NCBI GenBank assembly: GCA_021781615.1
Contig: JAJXWM010000008.1
Span: 1-64,000 of the forward strand
Source of the DNA: Pseudomonadota bacterium
Lineage (GTDB): Bacteria; Pseudomonadota; Gammaproteobacteria; UBA9339
Length of the DNA stretch: 64,000 bases
Direction of reading: 5' to 3'
The notes under the pieces were generated by a model. The model did not search any database. It was not told the origin of the DNA and saw nothing but the letters and a program-made list of their open reading frames with translations. The translations under genes and the position numbers were made by a program. This document shows positions 55,700-63,724 of this stretch, one piece after another (the first letter of the stretch is position 1; every line of letters starts with the position of its first letter).

Positions 55700-56491
55700 A
55701 TGAGGCTTATTACAGATTTAAGTCATTTCAACGAGCATCCTGCTTATATTTTAGGAGATAAAATTACTGATATTTGTGCTCCTCTATTTAATAATTTTAC
55801 TATTAATCATTTCGATTACTCAATTCGCTATTTAAAAAGTGATAAAAATGATATGCCGAATATTATAGCAATAGCTGGTGGTGACAAAAACTGGTTTCGT
55901 CATTATTTGCAAAGTGATTATAATTTTTTATATAATGGCAGAAAAACACATTCTTGGCAGTCAGTTATGTCATCGGAAGCTCTAGAAGACGCTGCTACTA
56001 ATTTTAATCATTATAACGGGATAATTTTTGAAAAAGTGAATTCAGAATATATTGAGTTCTTCGGTTTTGCTTCACCTAATGAATGCACTCCTGTAGAATT
56101 TTGTAGTAATAAAAAACTGCTAAACCAATTTATTTTATATTTTAAAGATAAAGCACGTGATATCTTAAAAACCATAGAAAAAGAACCAATCTGTTTTCCT
56201 AAAAGTAGATTTTTAAATATAGAAGATTCTGACCAACCTTATACTGAATTTTGTCAGGCGATTAGGATTAGGAAGCTACCCCTTAGATTTAGAACACAGG
56301 AAGTAATATTTTCCCAACGGGAATTTGACATATTGTCTTTGCTTGTCAAAGGCAAAACCATGCGAGAGATTGCAAGTATATTAAAAATATCCCCACGTAC
56401 AGTTGAAACTTATATATATACTGCAAAAGATAAAACTAACACCTTCACCACTAGTCGATTGTTAGACTTGTTTGCTGATAGTTTATTTTAA
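55700..56491 (+). CDS. LuxR-type transcriptional regulator, copy 2
   Basis: I start at MRLITDLSHFNEHPAYILGD (GAGG upstream); the longer frame from 55631 overlaps copy 1. The 263-residue product parallels copy 1 throughout: DKITDICAPLFNNFTINHFD, HSWQSVMSSEALEDAATNFN, then the HTH FSQREFDILSLLVKGKTMRE. Over about 170 bp (56238-56410) it is about 95 percent identical to 55399-55570, while the 5' parts are much more diverged, suggesting gene conversion. It probably regulates genes in response to a host or small-molecule cue; that is inference. Confidence 0.85.
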   Translation: MRLITDLSHFNEHPAYILGDKITDICAPLFNNFTINHFDYSIRYLKSDKNDMPNIIAIAGGDKNWFRHYLQSDYNFLYNGRKTHSWQSVMSSEALEDAATNFNHYNGIIFEKVNSEYIEFFGFASPNECTPVEFCSNKKLLNQFILYFKDKARDILKTIEKEPICFPKSRFLNIEDSDQPYTEFCQAIRIRKLPLRFRTQEVIFSQREFDILSLLVKGKTMREIASILKISPRTVETYIYTAKDKTNTFTTSRLLDLFADSLF

Positions 56492-56644
56492 TAACTGGCC
56501 ATAACTAGCTATCCAGTTTTTTACACCCCACGCCTATCGGCTTTTACATATACCTCAATGATTTAAAACATAAGAATCCTATATGAAATTTATAAACTTT
56601 ACTAAACGTAAAATAACAAATCACCATTGTGGCACTTAGTGGCA

Positions 56645-56794
56645 CTTATAGCAGTTCCCTAAAACACAGATATATGTCATCACGAGCAAAGCGTTTTTTG
56701 CTTTGCGTGGTGATCCAGTGTTTTTAGGATTTTCTGCTTCGTCACTTCGTTCCCCGCAATGACCATGATCTATGTTTTAGGGAAATGTTATAAG
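56645..56794 (+). mobile_element. 150-bp MITE-like element
   Basis: Imperfect inverted ends of about 36 bases (CTTATAGCAGTTCCCTAAAA at left; right end reverse-complements to CTTATAACATTTCCCTAAAA), enclosing a core with GCAAAGCGTTTTTTGCTTTGC palindrome. No ORF. The rest of the 56492-56919 spacer shows nothing recognisable. Confidence 0.65.
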
Positions 56795-56919
56795 ATGCCG
56801 TAGATGCCGTTTAGTAAGAAGTGAGTCCATTACCTTGCTGCGCTTACTCTCCGTGTTTGGTCGGACGGAAAAACCTGAGAAAGGTGCCAAGAATATAGTA
56901 AAACCATACGGCCACAATT

Positions 56920-57963
56920 TTATAATTCATCACGAGATGTAACCGCTTCTGTTGATTCTTCTTTGATGATTTCTTTAATCCATTGTCTATGATTAAAAAG
57001 AGGCTCCCATGTCATAAATGCAGTTTTAATAGCAGAATGTGCTTCACCACCATGCTTTTCTATACCTATTGAATGTGCAACTCCAATAAACCTATAGGAG
57101 CCATTTTTATTTTTCATCAACAAAGGGCCGCCGCCATCGCCACCAGAACAAAACCCTTGATTAGAATGAACTCGAAACCTGCATAAATTATGCATTAATA
57201 TCACTTGACTCTCTCCATATGAATCAATTGGAGCAAACTCGCTAGCAAATCTATAAGGTTCTTTGCTAATCAAGTCGTTTTTAGGATAAAAGTTAGAAAG
57301 ATGAGGAAGAGTAACTTTAAAAACCGGCGATTTTGTTTCATCCTCCTCATAAAGATACATAAATGTTTTTGCATAATGTACTTTACCAAGATCCACTAAC
57401 TTTGTTGTCGTCGTGCCAAAATGTCCATATCCCAAAATAATACCATCAAGACATTTTAAAGAGTAATAATCTTTTGTAAAGTCGATAGGCCGTGGTGAAA
57501 TTCCAGAGCGAAGCTTACTAATGTCAAACTCTATTATTGCAATATCATTATCTGAATCTGTTATTGTGGGATCAAAATTGGGATGAATATAAACCCTTTT
57601 TGCAGCTATTCTATCGGGATTACTTTGATAGTCCGGCATAAATGCTAGAAAAAGAAAAGGTAATTTGTTTATCGCTTTAGTGGCTATATGAGCTGCAGTA
57701 ACAACAAATCCTGAATTTCCACTTTCTGCAAAATAGGTTCCTGTCCCAATATCCACCATACCATCATCCGGATCTTTAATTAAAACTGCACAAACTTCCG
57801 GAAACTCCTTAGCTTTATCATGATATGTTTTTTCTAAGATATTAAAATTGGTTTGTACATGAGCTTCATTATCCCGGTCTATTGGATCAATGACTACTAT
57901 GGCATTTGCAGAAGTAGAAAATATAGCCAACCAAACGCTAATAAGAAAAACACAAATATACAT
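56920..57963 (-). CDS. Secreted trypsin-like (S1) protein lacking the catalytic Ser
   Basis: I start at MYICVFLISVWLAIFSTSAN, a signal peptide with GGAG upstream; 28 codons upstream are rejected. The 347-residue product has an S1 chymotrypsin fold: His92 in FVVTAAHIATK, Asp140 in TDSDNDIAIIEF, and the active-site loop FCSGGDGGGPLLM at about 271-283 in which the Ser of GDSGGP is Gly277. All codons are clear. It should be proteolytically dead, perhaps a binding protein or inhibitor. It is likely exported to the periplasm or beyond. Confidence 0.85.
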   Translation of the reverse strand: MYICVFLISVWLAIFSTSANAIVVIDPIDRDNEAHVQTNFNILEKTYHDKAKEFPEVCAVLIKDPDDGMVDIGTGTYFAESGNSGFVVTAAHIATKAINKLPFLFLAFMPDYQSNPDRIAAKRVYIHPNFDPTITDSDNDIAIIEFDISKLRSGISPRPIDFTKDYYSLKCLDGIILGYGHFGTTTTKLVDLGKVHYAKTFMYLYEEDETKSPVFKVTLPHLSNFYPKNDLISKEPYRFASEFAPIDSYGESQVILMHNLCRFRVHSNQGFCSGGDGGGPLLMKNKNGSYRFIGVAHSIGIEKHGGEAHSAIKTAFMTWEPLFNHRQWIKEIIKEESTEAVTSRDEL

Positions 57964-58193
57964 ATTAATTGTAATCTCCAATAAATCACCTTTATGAACC
58001 ACTTGATTTTGGACTTGATGGATTTTATATATCATCATGAACCACACAATTTTACTCCAAACCGTAGCAAGGTTTTATTACCAAATAACCGATCAATGCA
58101 TTTTATAAGATTTTTACTTTAGCCGCTTTAGGCAATGCTTTCGCTATGCCAAAAATCGATAGCTTCCTGCAACCAATTAGTGTTGCTGCAGCT

Positions 58194-58274
58194 TCAAACT
58201 AAAGTATTTATAATTCTTTTATCGACTTGACAAAATTTTCCAATAAATTTATGTAATAATTTTTCAGCGCGCAT
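58194..58274 (-). CDS. 26-residue micro-ORF with strong ribosome binding site
   Basis: ATG follows ACAGGAGG with eight bases between; the product is MRAEKLLHKFIGKFCQVDKR then IINTLV. A TATAAA lies about 50 bases upstream of the ATG. It ends before a GCAGCAAC/GTTGC stem. It is short, so it may be noise, a leader peptide, or a small cationic peptide. Confidence 0.35.
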   Translation of the reverse strand: MRAEKLLHKFIGKFCQVDKRIINTLV

Positions 58275-58438
58275 CGTATTGCCTCCTGTATTTTTTAACT
58301 GCTGATTAAAAACCCAGAAGTATTTTATACTATGCACGCTTTCGTTCTAAAAATTTTTCTTATTAACCTTTTGTTTTTAGAATGAATTATCTTAAAAAAT
58401 GCGGTGACCCTTCAAGATTTGATCCCGTGCTTTGCGCG

Positions 58439-58473
58439 GTTGATTGCTCAAAATAAAATTTTGAGCAATCAAC
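58439..58473 (-). terminator. Perfect 16-bp hairpin downstream of the 208-residue protein gene
   Basis: GTTGATTGCTCAAAAT-AAA-ATTTTGAGCAATCAAC lies 89 bases beyond the stop of the gene at 58562. It is AT-rich with no long T-run. A weaker version follows copy 2 at 59327-59360. A bidirectional terminator is likely. Confidence 0.55.
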
Positions 58474-58561
58474 TAAATTAACAAATTTATGACTAATAGT
58501 TTTTCGCAAGCTAAAACTACCCGCATTGTTTCTAAACTAGAGCTTTCGGTTACCAATTTCT

Positions 58562-59188
58562 TTATAGTACCTTTCCATCACTACCTGAAACGCCGCCAGC
58601 AACACCAGTAAATAAAGCACCACTTTTTAAGTCTAGCAATTTATCTTTAACACTAACATCTAATAGCATTGGTACTGTTACTTTTATGTCGTCACTTACC
58701 AGGCTGCTATTAGTATGCCTGGTTACAGTAAAAACACCGTGTCTGTCATTACCTGATACGGTTTTACAGAATGGTCGGTATAACTCAATTAGCACTGATT
58801 CGTTTTCTGCACATCCAAATTTATCACCAGGATTCATTTCCGTTTCTTTGCCTCCAGAACATATGGCCTTTACTCGATAATCAACGCTTGCGAGTATAGC
58901 CCTATCGGATGGAGATTTTTTTAAACCTTCAAACACGGTTTTACTTTGTTTCATAAGTCCCTTCGTTGTAACAAGCCCATATCTCTTGCTATAATCATCT
59001 ACATCTACATATACTCCATCAAACGTAACCTCTATCCAGGTCCCAGAAATTCCTGGAATAGTTTCTGTATTTGGTAAGTGTGCATCTATCTTTTTACAGG
59101 GGATTTCTAAAGCATAAGAAGTAAGAGATACCAAAAACATAATGGTTGCCATAACCATCAAATAAAATATACGAAATAGATTAGACAT
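58562..59188 (-). CDS. Secreted four-Cys protein, tandem copy A
   Basis: The ATG giving MSNLFRIFYLMVMATIMFLV has GGAGAAATTT upstream; the TTG four codons earlier is part of that site. The 208-residue product has a signal peptide, Cys in EIPCKK, KAICSGG, FGCAENE and PFCKTV, the core HTNSSLVSDDIKVTVPM and ends VAGGVSGSDGKVL. It is roughly 80 percent identical to copy B at 59441. No family recognised. Likely disulfide-bonded, periplasmic or secreted. Confidence 0.7.
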   Translation of the reverse strand: MSNLFRIFYLMVMATIMFLVSLTSYALEIPCKKIDAHLPNTETIPGISGTWIEVTFDGVYVDVDDYSKRYGLVTTKGLMKQSKTVFEGLKKSPSDRAILASVDYRVKAICSGGKETEMNPGDKFGCAENESVLIELYRPFCKTVSGNDRHGVFTVTRHTNSSLVSDDIKVTVPMLLDVSVKDKLLDLKSGALFTGVAGGVSGSDGKVL

Positions 59189-59251
59189 AAATTTCTCCAA
59201 AAAAATTTTTGTTTATTTTTTTATTACCATAGCCAATACGAAGACATCCAT

Positions 59252-59350
59252 ACCCAGCCCTGCGCTCGCAAAAAACGCGGCTTAGGCTGGGCTGGTGAAG
59301 CATTTTGCTCCGTTGGAGCTTGCTCAAAGTTTTATTTTTAGCAAGCGACT
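59252..59350 (+). repeat. Partial copy of the GGCTGGGCTGGTGA element
   Basis: CCCAGCCCTGCGCTCGCAAA and GGCTTAGGCTGGGCTGGTGA match the ends of the element at 28676-29065, followed by a hairpin (GCTTGCTCAAAG / AGCAAGC). It lies between the two tandem 208-residue genes. Confidence 0.55.
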
Positions 59351-59440
59351 AAAACAACAAATTTATGCCTAACGCTTTACTTCACAAGCCAAAGCTATCC
59401 CGTTATGTTTCTAAACTAGAGCTTTCGGTTACCAATTTCT

Positions 59441-60067
59441 TTATAGTACCTTTCCATCACTACCTGAAACGCCGCCAGCAACACCAGTAAATAAAGCGCC
59501 ACTCTTTAAGTCTAGCAATTTATCTTTAACACTAACATCTAATGGCATTGGTACTGTTACTTTTATGCCGTCATCTACCAAGCTGCTTTTAGTATGTCTG
59601 GTTACAGTAAAAACACCCCGTCTATCGCCGCCTGATGTGGTCTTACAGAATGGTTGATTTAATTCAATCAACATTGACTCATTTTCTCCGCATCCAAATT
59701 TGTCGCCAGGAACAAGTTCTGCATTTTTACCTCCAGAACATGTAGCTACCACATGATAACTAACACTTGCGAGTATGGCTCTGTCGGATGGTGATTTTTT
59801 TAAACCTTCTAGCACAGCTTTACTTTGCTTCATAACTCCTTTTGTTGTAATAAGCCCATATCTTCTGCTATAATCGTCTACATCGACATATATTCCATCA
59901 AACGTAGCTTCTATCCATGTCTCAGAAATTCCTGGAACAGTCGCTGTATTTGGTAAGCCAGCGTCTATCATTGTACATGGAATAACTAAAGCATAAGAAG
60001 GACCAGATAACAAAAATACAATGGTTGTAATAACCATCAAATAAAATATACGAAATAGATTAGACAT
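59441..60067 (-). CDS. Secreted four-Cys protein, tandem copy B
   Basis: As copy A, with start MSNLFRIFYLMVITTIVFLL behind GGAGAAATTT. The 208-residue product has a signal peptide and the same four Cys (VIPCTM, VATCSGG, FGCGENE, PFCKTT). The last about 40 residues are almost identical to copy A, and the downstream sequence (TTTCTAAACTAGAGCTTTCG) is duplicated too, so the unit was copied with its flank. It lies between copy A and the coiled-coil gene at 60250. Confidence 0.7.
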   Translation of the reverse strand: MSNLFRIFYLMVITTIVFLLSGPSYALVIPCTMIDAGLPNTATVPGISETWIEATFDGIYVDVDDYSRRYGLITTKGVMKQSKAVLEGLKKSPSDRAILASVSYHVVATCSGGKNAELVPGDKFGCGENESMLIELNQPFCKTTSGGDRRGVFTVTRHTKSSLVDDGIKVTVPMPLDVSVKDKLLDLKSGALFTGVAGGVSGSDGKVL

Positions 60068-60249
60068 AAATTTCTCCAAAAAAAAATTTTATTTTTTATC
60101 CATAGCCAATACGAAGATATCCATATGTTTACTTCACACCACAAAGACCCTTAACTTCGTTCAGGATAACAATAACACTGGTAACACTAAAAAACACCCA
60201 GCATAATCTACCATAAAAAATATAATGTTCTATACCAATAACTATCCTC

Positions 60250-61143
60250 TTATGAACCGCCTGGTCTCGGACTTGATGGACCGGGCCCAGGTGAATCAGA
60301 GTCAGGTTTTAAATCAGCATCTTTATCCTCTTGCTCTTCAAGCTGTTTTTCAAAGTCTTCTACTTCGGCAAGATTTTCACCTGAGCTTTCTTTTACCATA
60401 CTTTGTAAAAGTTCATGTTCATCTTTAGAGCTTTCTAGTTTTTCTTTCCTTTCTTCAAGCTCTTTTATCTTTGCTTTCTGTGCCAAAATATCATCAACTT
60501 TTTCTTCTACTTTATCCTTAAGATCTTGAGTTTTATTTTTTTGCCCTTCCAACTGTTTTATGGAGCCCCAAAGTTTCCGTATCTCAGCATCCAGTCGCTC
60601 TGTTTCCTCCTCACGCTTCTTTATTGTTTCTTCTAGTTTTTTAAGGAGCTCTTCTTTTCTTGCTTCTGCACCTTTTGAATCTTCCCTTTCTTTTTTGAGA
60701 TCTTCATGCGCCTTTTCGTCTACCGTTTCGCCGCGAGCTTTTTTGTCTGAAAATTCCTTGAGTTTATTATCTTGTTCAATTCCCTTTTGCCTACTTTCTT
60801 CAAGTTCTTTGGTAGTATCATTATGTTCCTGCTTACTTTTTTCTAATTCACCATGCACCTCTTGTTTCTTCGTCTCTACTCGAGCTTTCGCCCCACCTAA
60901 AATTACTTGAGCTTTGCTAATAGCTGCTATTTCAGCACCAAGAATGGCACCCTTAGCCTCTGGTGGTGCAATTGCAAGCTGTTGCTTCATTTCCTTAATC
61001 TTTGCGACATTATCCTCTAATAGTTTTATTTCATCTTGTAGTAATACATCTCTACTATTTTCTACCGCCTGGTTAATCACTTCAACGGTTCTTTCCATTT
61101 CCTCTTCACACAAGGTAACTAACTTTCCTAGATCTCGCTTCAT
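60250..61143 (-). CDS. Coiled-coil protein with Pro/Gly-Ser tail
   Basis: The 297-residue product is highly charged. Coiled-coil heptads run through about 95-260 (LEKSKQEHNDTTKELEESRQ, EETERLDAEIRKLWGSIKQL). A first helical region covers about 1-90. The C terminus is an acidic, Pro/Gly/Ser-rich tail ending SPGPGPSSPRPGGS. There is no signal peptide. The frame is open about 20 codons upstream without a start codon. It lies downstream of the 510-residue coiled-coil gene. Confidence 0.65.
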   Translation of the reverse strand: MKRDLGKLVTLCEEEMERTVEVINQAVENSRDVLLQDEIKLLEDNVAKIKEMKQQLAIAPPEAKGAILGAEIAAISKAQVILGGAKARVETKKQEVHGELEKSKQEHNDTTKELEESRQKGIEQDNKLKEFSDKKARGETVDEKAHEDLKKEREDSKGAEARKEELLKKLEETIKKREEETERLDAEIRKLWGSIKQLEGQKNKTQDLKDKVEEKVDDILAQKAKIKELEERKEKLESSKDEHELLQSMVKESSGENLAEVEDFEKQLEEQEDKDADLKPDSDSPGPGPSSPRPGGS

Positions 61144-61251
61144 TTCTTCTAGTTTAATTTGAGCTTTATTAATAGCGTAGCCTTTTGATTTTAGCTTTCT
61201 TTTGCGCAGGCACTATTTTAATTTACTTTTTCTCTTCTTGTTTTACAGCAC

Positions 61252-62784
61252 CTATTGTTTCCTCATAAGCGGAGGTGAAACATCCGCAGAGTCTGTAACT
61301 TCTTCATCTTCCGTCTTGCCTGCAAGCTTTTTATCTGCTTCTTGAGATGCAGATTCCTTAGGAACTACGCTGGGGATTGTTAGCTCTTTTAGTTTATCTA
61401 GCTGCGCTCTATCCTCTTCTACAGACTGATTTGAATCTTGTATTTTTTTGTCCAATTCTTCCATCTTTTCTTCATTTTTCTCAACTTCAGCTTCAAGTTT
61501 GGCAATTTCTTGTTCATCGATTACTTTACCGCTATCAAGAATATCTAAAATATCTTTATCTCTTTTCTCAAGCTGTTTCTTTAATATCTCAAGTTCTTTA
61601 ATACTTTTAGCATCTAAATCCACAACCTCAGAAATTTTTTCAACAGCTTCCTCTTTTATTTTTTCACATTCTTCAATTTTCTCCGGAGTCGGATCTGCTT
61701 CAACTTGCTTTATCACTACCGGCATAAGCAGACCTATCTCCTTGGTTACCTCCCGAGCCTCAGCAACTAACACGGTTTTTTGTCCTTCTAATTGCTCATT
61801 TTGTTTTTCCAGCGCAGCATTTTGCTCATCCAGTTTTCTGTTTTGTTCATCAAGTTTTTTATTTTGCTCATGTAATTTTCCATTTTGCGCTTCTAGTTCC
61901 TTGATATTTGTTACAACCACCTGATGACCTTCCAATATGCTCTCTAATTTCAGCTCAGCGATAACCACATCCATTACCTTCACTGATATTTCAGATGACT
62001 TGGCAAACTCATGTAAGCCTTCTACCATTGTCTTGCCGCTTGAGCTATACCTATATTTACTGTACCTCTCTTGCAGAGTTATAAGAGAAATCTTGGTTTT
62101 GTGATGTAGCTGTTCAAAAAAGCTGCTTTCTAAAAGATGCCTTTCATATTCTTCAATTTGCTGAGCATTCCCTTTGATTTGTGCGATATTGGTGGCAATT
62201 TGAGAGGTATTATTTGCAATTTGTATGTTGTTGTTTTGAATTTTCCCCTGGTTACTTTTGATTTTGTTTTTATTGATTGTAATTGTTTTGTCAATCAATC
62301 TAATTTGATCTAACAATTCACGTAGTCGTTTTTGTAGTTTTTCTACCAATCTCATTGCCTCTTCTTTCATAACCATGGAAATTTTTTCACCGAACTCTAT
62401 CAATTCATTATAGAACTCTTGTATTTTTTGAATTGATTCGGCGATTTCCTTTTTCCGTTTTAGATCAAGGAAAGTAAGTTGTTCATCTTTTAGTTTTTCA
62501 AAATGATTTTGAATTTCTTGGGCACTCTCTAGATATTCTTTAAAAATAGCAACTTGTTCTAATGGAGCTCCCTTTTCTTCAAGGTCGCTAATTATTTTTC
62601 TCAACCAGCTGATTGTTTTTCCACTTCCTACTAAAGCTTCATTTAATTTGGATATATCAAATTCTCCTGTTTGCATATTAGAAAAATCAATAGGCTTTAA
62701 ACTTATTTCCTTAGGAAGAAAATTTTTAAGCCAATCTGGCAGGCTCTTGCTTCTTTTTTGCGGGCTATTGTTCCTTTCTTGCAT
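61252..62784 (-). CDS. Long coiled-coil protein with heptad repeats
   Basis: The 510-residue protein has no signal peptide. Strict heptads are visible at about 185-215 (IQNNNIQIANNTSQIATNIA) and 300-330 (LHEQNKKLDEQNRKLDEQNA), with further coiled coil at about 60-170 and 390-470. The tail is acidic. AAAGGAG directly precedes the ATG and overlaps the stop of a truncated secreted-protein gene (62797), so the gene seems to have captured that gene's promoter. Function unknown; a host-directed role is possible. Confidence 0.68.
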   Translation of the reverse strand: MQERNNSPQKRSKSLPDWLKNFLPKEISLKPIDFSNMQTGEFDISKLNEALVGSGKTISWLRKIISDLEEKGAPLEQVAIFKEYLESAQEIQNHFEKLKDEQLTFLDLKRKKEIAESIQKIQEFYNELIEFGEKISMVMKEEAMRLVEKLQKRLRELLDQIRLIDKTITINKNKIKSNQGKIQNNNIQIANNTSQIATNIAQIKGNAQQIEEYERHLLESSFFEQLHHKTKISLITLQERYSKYRYSSSGKTMVEGLHEFAKSSEISVKVMDVVIAELKLESILEGHQVVVTNIKELEAQNGKLHEQNKKLDEQNRKLDEQNAALEKQNEQLEGQKTVLVAEAREVTKEIGLLMPVVIKQVEADPTPEKIEECEKIKEEAVEKISEVVDLDAKSIKELEILKKQLEKRDKDILDILDSGKVIDEQEIAKLEAEVEKNEEKMEELDKKIQDSNQSVEEDRAQLDKLKELTIPSVVPKESASQEADKKLAGKTEDEEVTDSADVSPPLMRKQ

Positions 62785-62796
62785 ATTCTTACTCCT

Positions 62797-62931
62797 TTAA
62801 AAAACATTTTTTAGTAGCAACATATCATTACAACTAGACGTGATATCCTCTGACACAGCATAGCAAATAGAACTTACCATAACAGCAATGCAAGTTAGCA
62901 CAGCAAAAATTATGCGTAGCACCTTTAACAT
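62797..62931 (-). pseudogene. Truncated 5' end of the tandem secreted-protein family
   Basis: 44 codons starting MLKVLRIIFAVLTCIAVMVS, almost identical to the start of the gene at 62987-63682 (signal peptide through SEDITS-CN), then eight unrelated residues and TAA. GGAGGTAACGT precedes the ATG. The remainder of the gene is missing; the coiled-coil gene starts 13 bases on. Confidence 0.8.
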
Positions 62932-62986
62932 ACGTTACCTCCGTTTATTGTAACAACAATTCTCTATTGCTTCCTAGTGTGTACTT

Positions 62987-63682
62987 TCAAAGAGATGAGG
63001 GTGAGCTAGCGCCATCACCAGTCATCAACATCGTCTGTGTACCAACTTTAATTTGTTCCTTATTAGCTCCAATAGTATCATTTATGGCCTTTATTTCCCC
63101 TAAAATAGTACCTAATTTTTCAAGTTTATCCTTAAGAGCCTCCTTAGCATTCTCTTCAACTACCACACTTGAAGAGCTCGATTCTTTTTTATCTTCAACT
63201 TGTGTTGTGGTTATAGTAACAATAGTTTGCTGATTCGCGCCACTTGCGCAATCGGGCTTATATTGCTTAACAACAATTCCACTTCCTGGAGGACAATCTG
63301 TCGTACGCCCACCCGCAGGCCATAAATTGTTTTCTTCTAACCCAAGGAACGTGCAAGTTGCTCTAATATTTGTATACATTACATCATCTAAACGGTCACG
63401 CATGAATTTAGGCATTTTCCTCAGCACACTAACAGGATAATGAGTGGTTGTAAAAAGCATATCATCCCCACCCTCTGCTTTCACCCCATCTATTTTTACA
63501 CCCTTCATCGCAACACTATATTTGACATTTTTTATTCCTGGCTTTTCAATAATAACCATTGAAGTGCCTATATTAGGATTACAACCAGACGTGATATCCT
63601 CTGACACAGCATAGCAAATAGAACTTACCATAACAGCAATGCAAGTTAGCACAGCAGAAATTATGCGTGATACCTCTAACAT
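62987..63682 (-). CDS. Secreted protein of a tandem family, copy 1
   Basis: The 231-residue product has a signal peptide (ISAVLTCIAVMVSSICYAVS). The middle has Cys in TSGCNPN, RATCTFLG, TDCPPGSG and KPDCASG; the C-terminal part is helical (KEALKDKLEKLGTILGEIKA). Its end differs from the neighbouring copy: CTTTGA here against CTTTTTGA there, so a two-base change truncates it before the FESTH tail. GGAGGTAATGT precedes the ATG. No family recognised. Confidence 0.7.
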   Translation of the reverse strand: MLEVSRIISAVLTCIAVMVSSICYAVSEDITSGCNPNIGTSMVIIEKPGIKNVKYSVAMKGVKIDGVKAEGGDDMLFTTTHYPVSVLRKMPKFMRDRLDDVMYTNIRATCTFLGLEENNLWPAGGRTTDCPPGSGIVVKQYKPDCASGANQQTIVTITTTQVEDKKESSSSSVVVEENAKEALKDKLEKLGTILGEIKAINDTIGANKEQIKVGTQTMLMTGDGASSPSSL

Positions 63683-63724
63683 ACATTACCTCCGTTTACT
63701 GTAACAACAATTCTCTATTGCTTC

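Larger units (their letters stand above)
57964..58561. other. Spacer with duplicated gene-tail remnant
   Basis: Near 57993-58020 the minus strand codes PSSPKSSGS-stop, matching the C-terminal tail (PSSPRPGGS) of the coiled-coil gene ending at 60250. The spacer also holds the micro-ORF at 58194 and the hairpin at 58439. Otherwise I see nothing. Confidence 0.4.

Noticed and set aside
60560..61162. Serine/Leu-rich plus-strand frames opposite the coiled-coil genes
   Set aside because: Antisense shadows of Glu/Lys-rich coding sequence; seen at 51569, 52463, 61448 as well.
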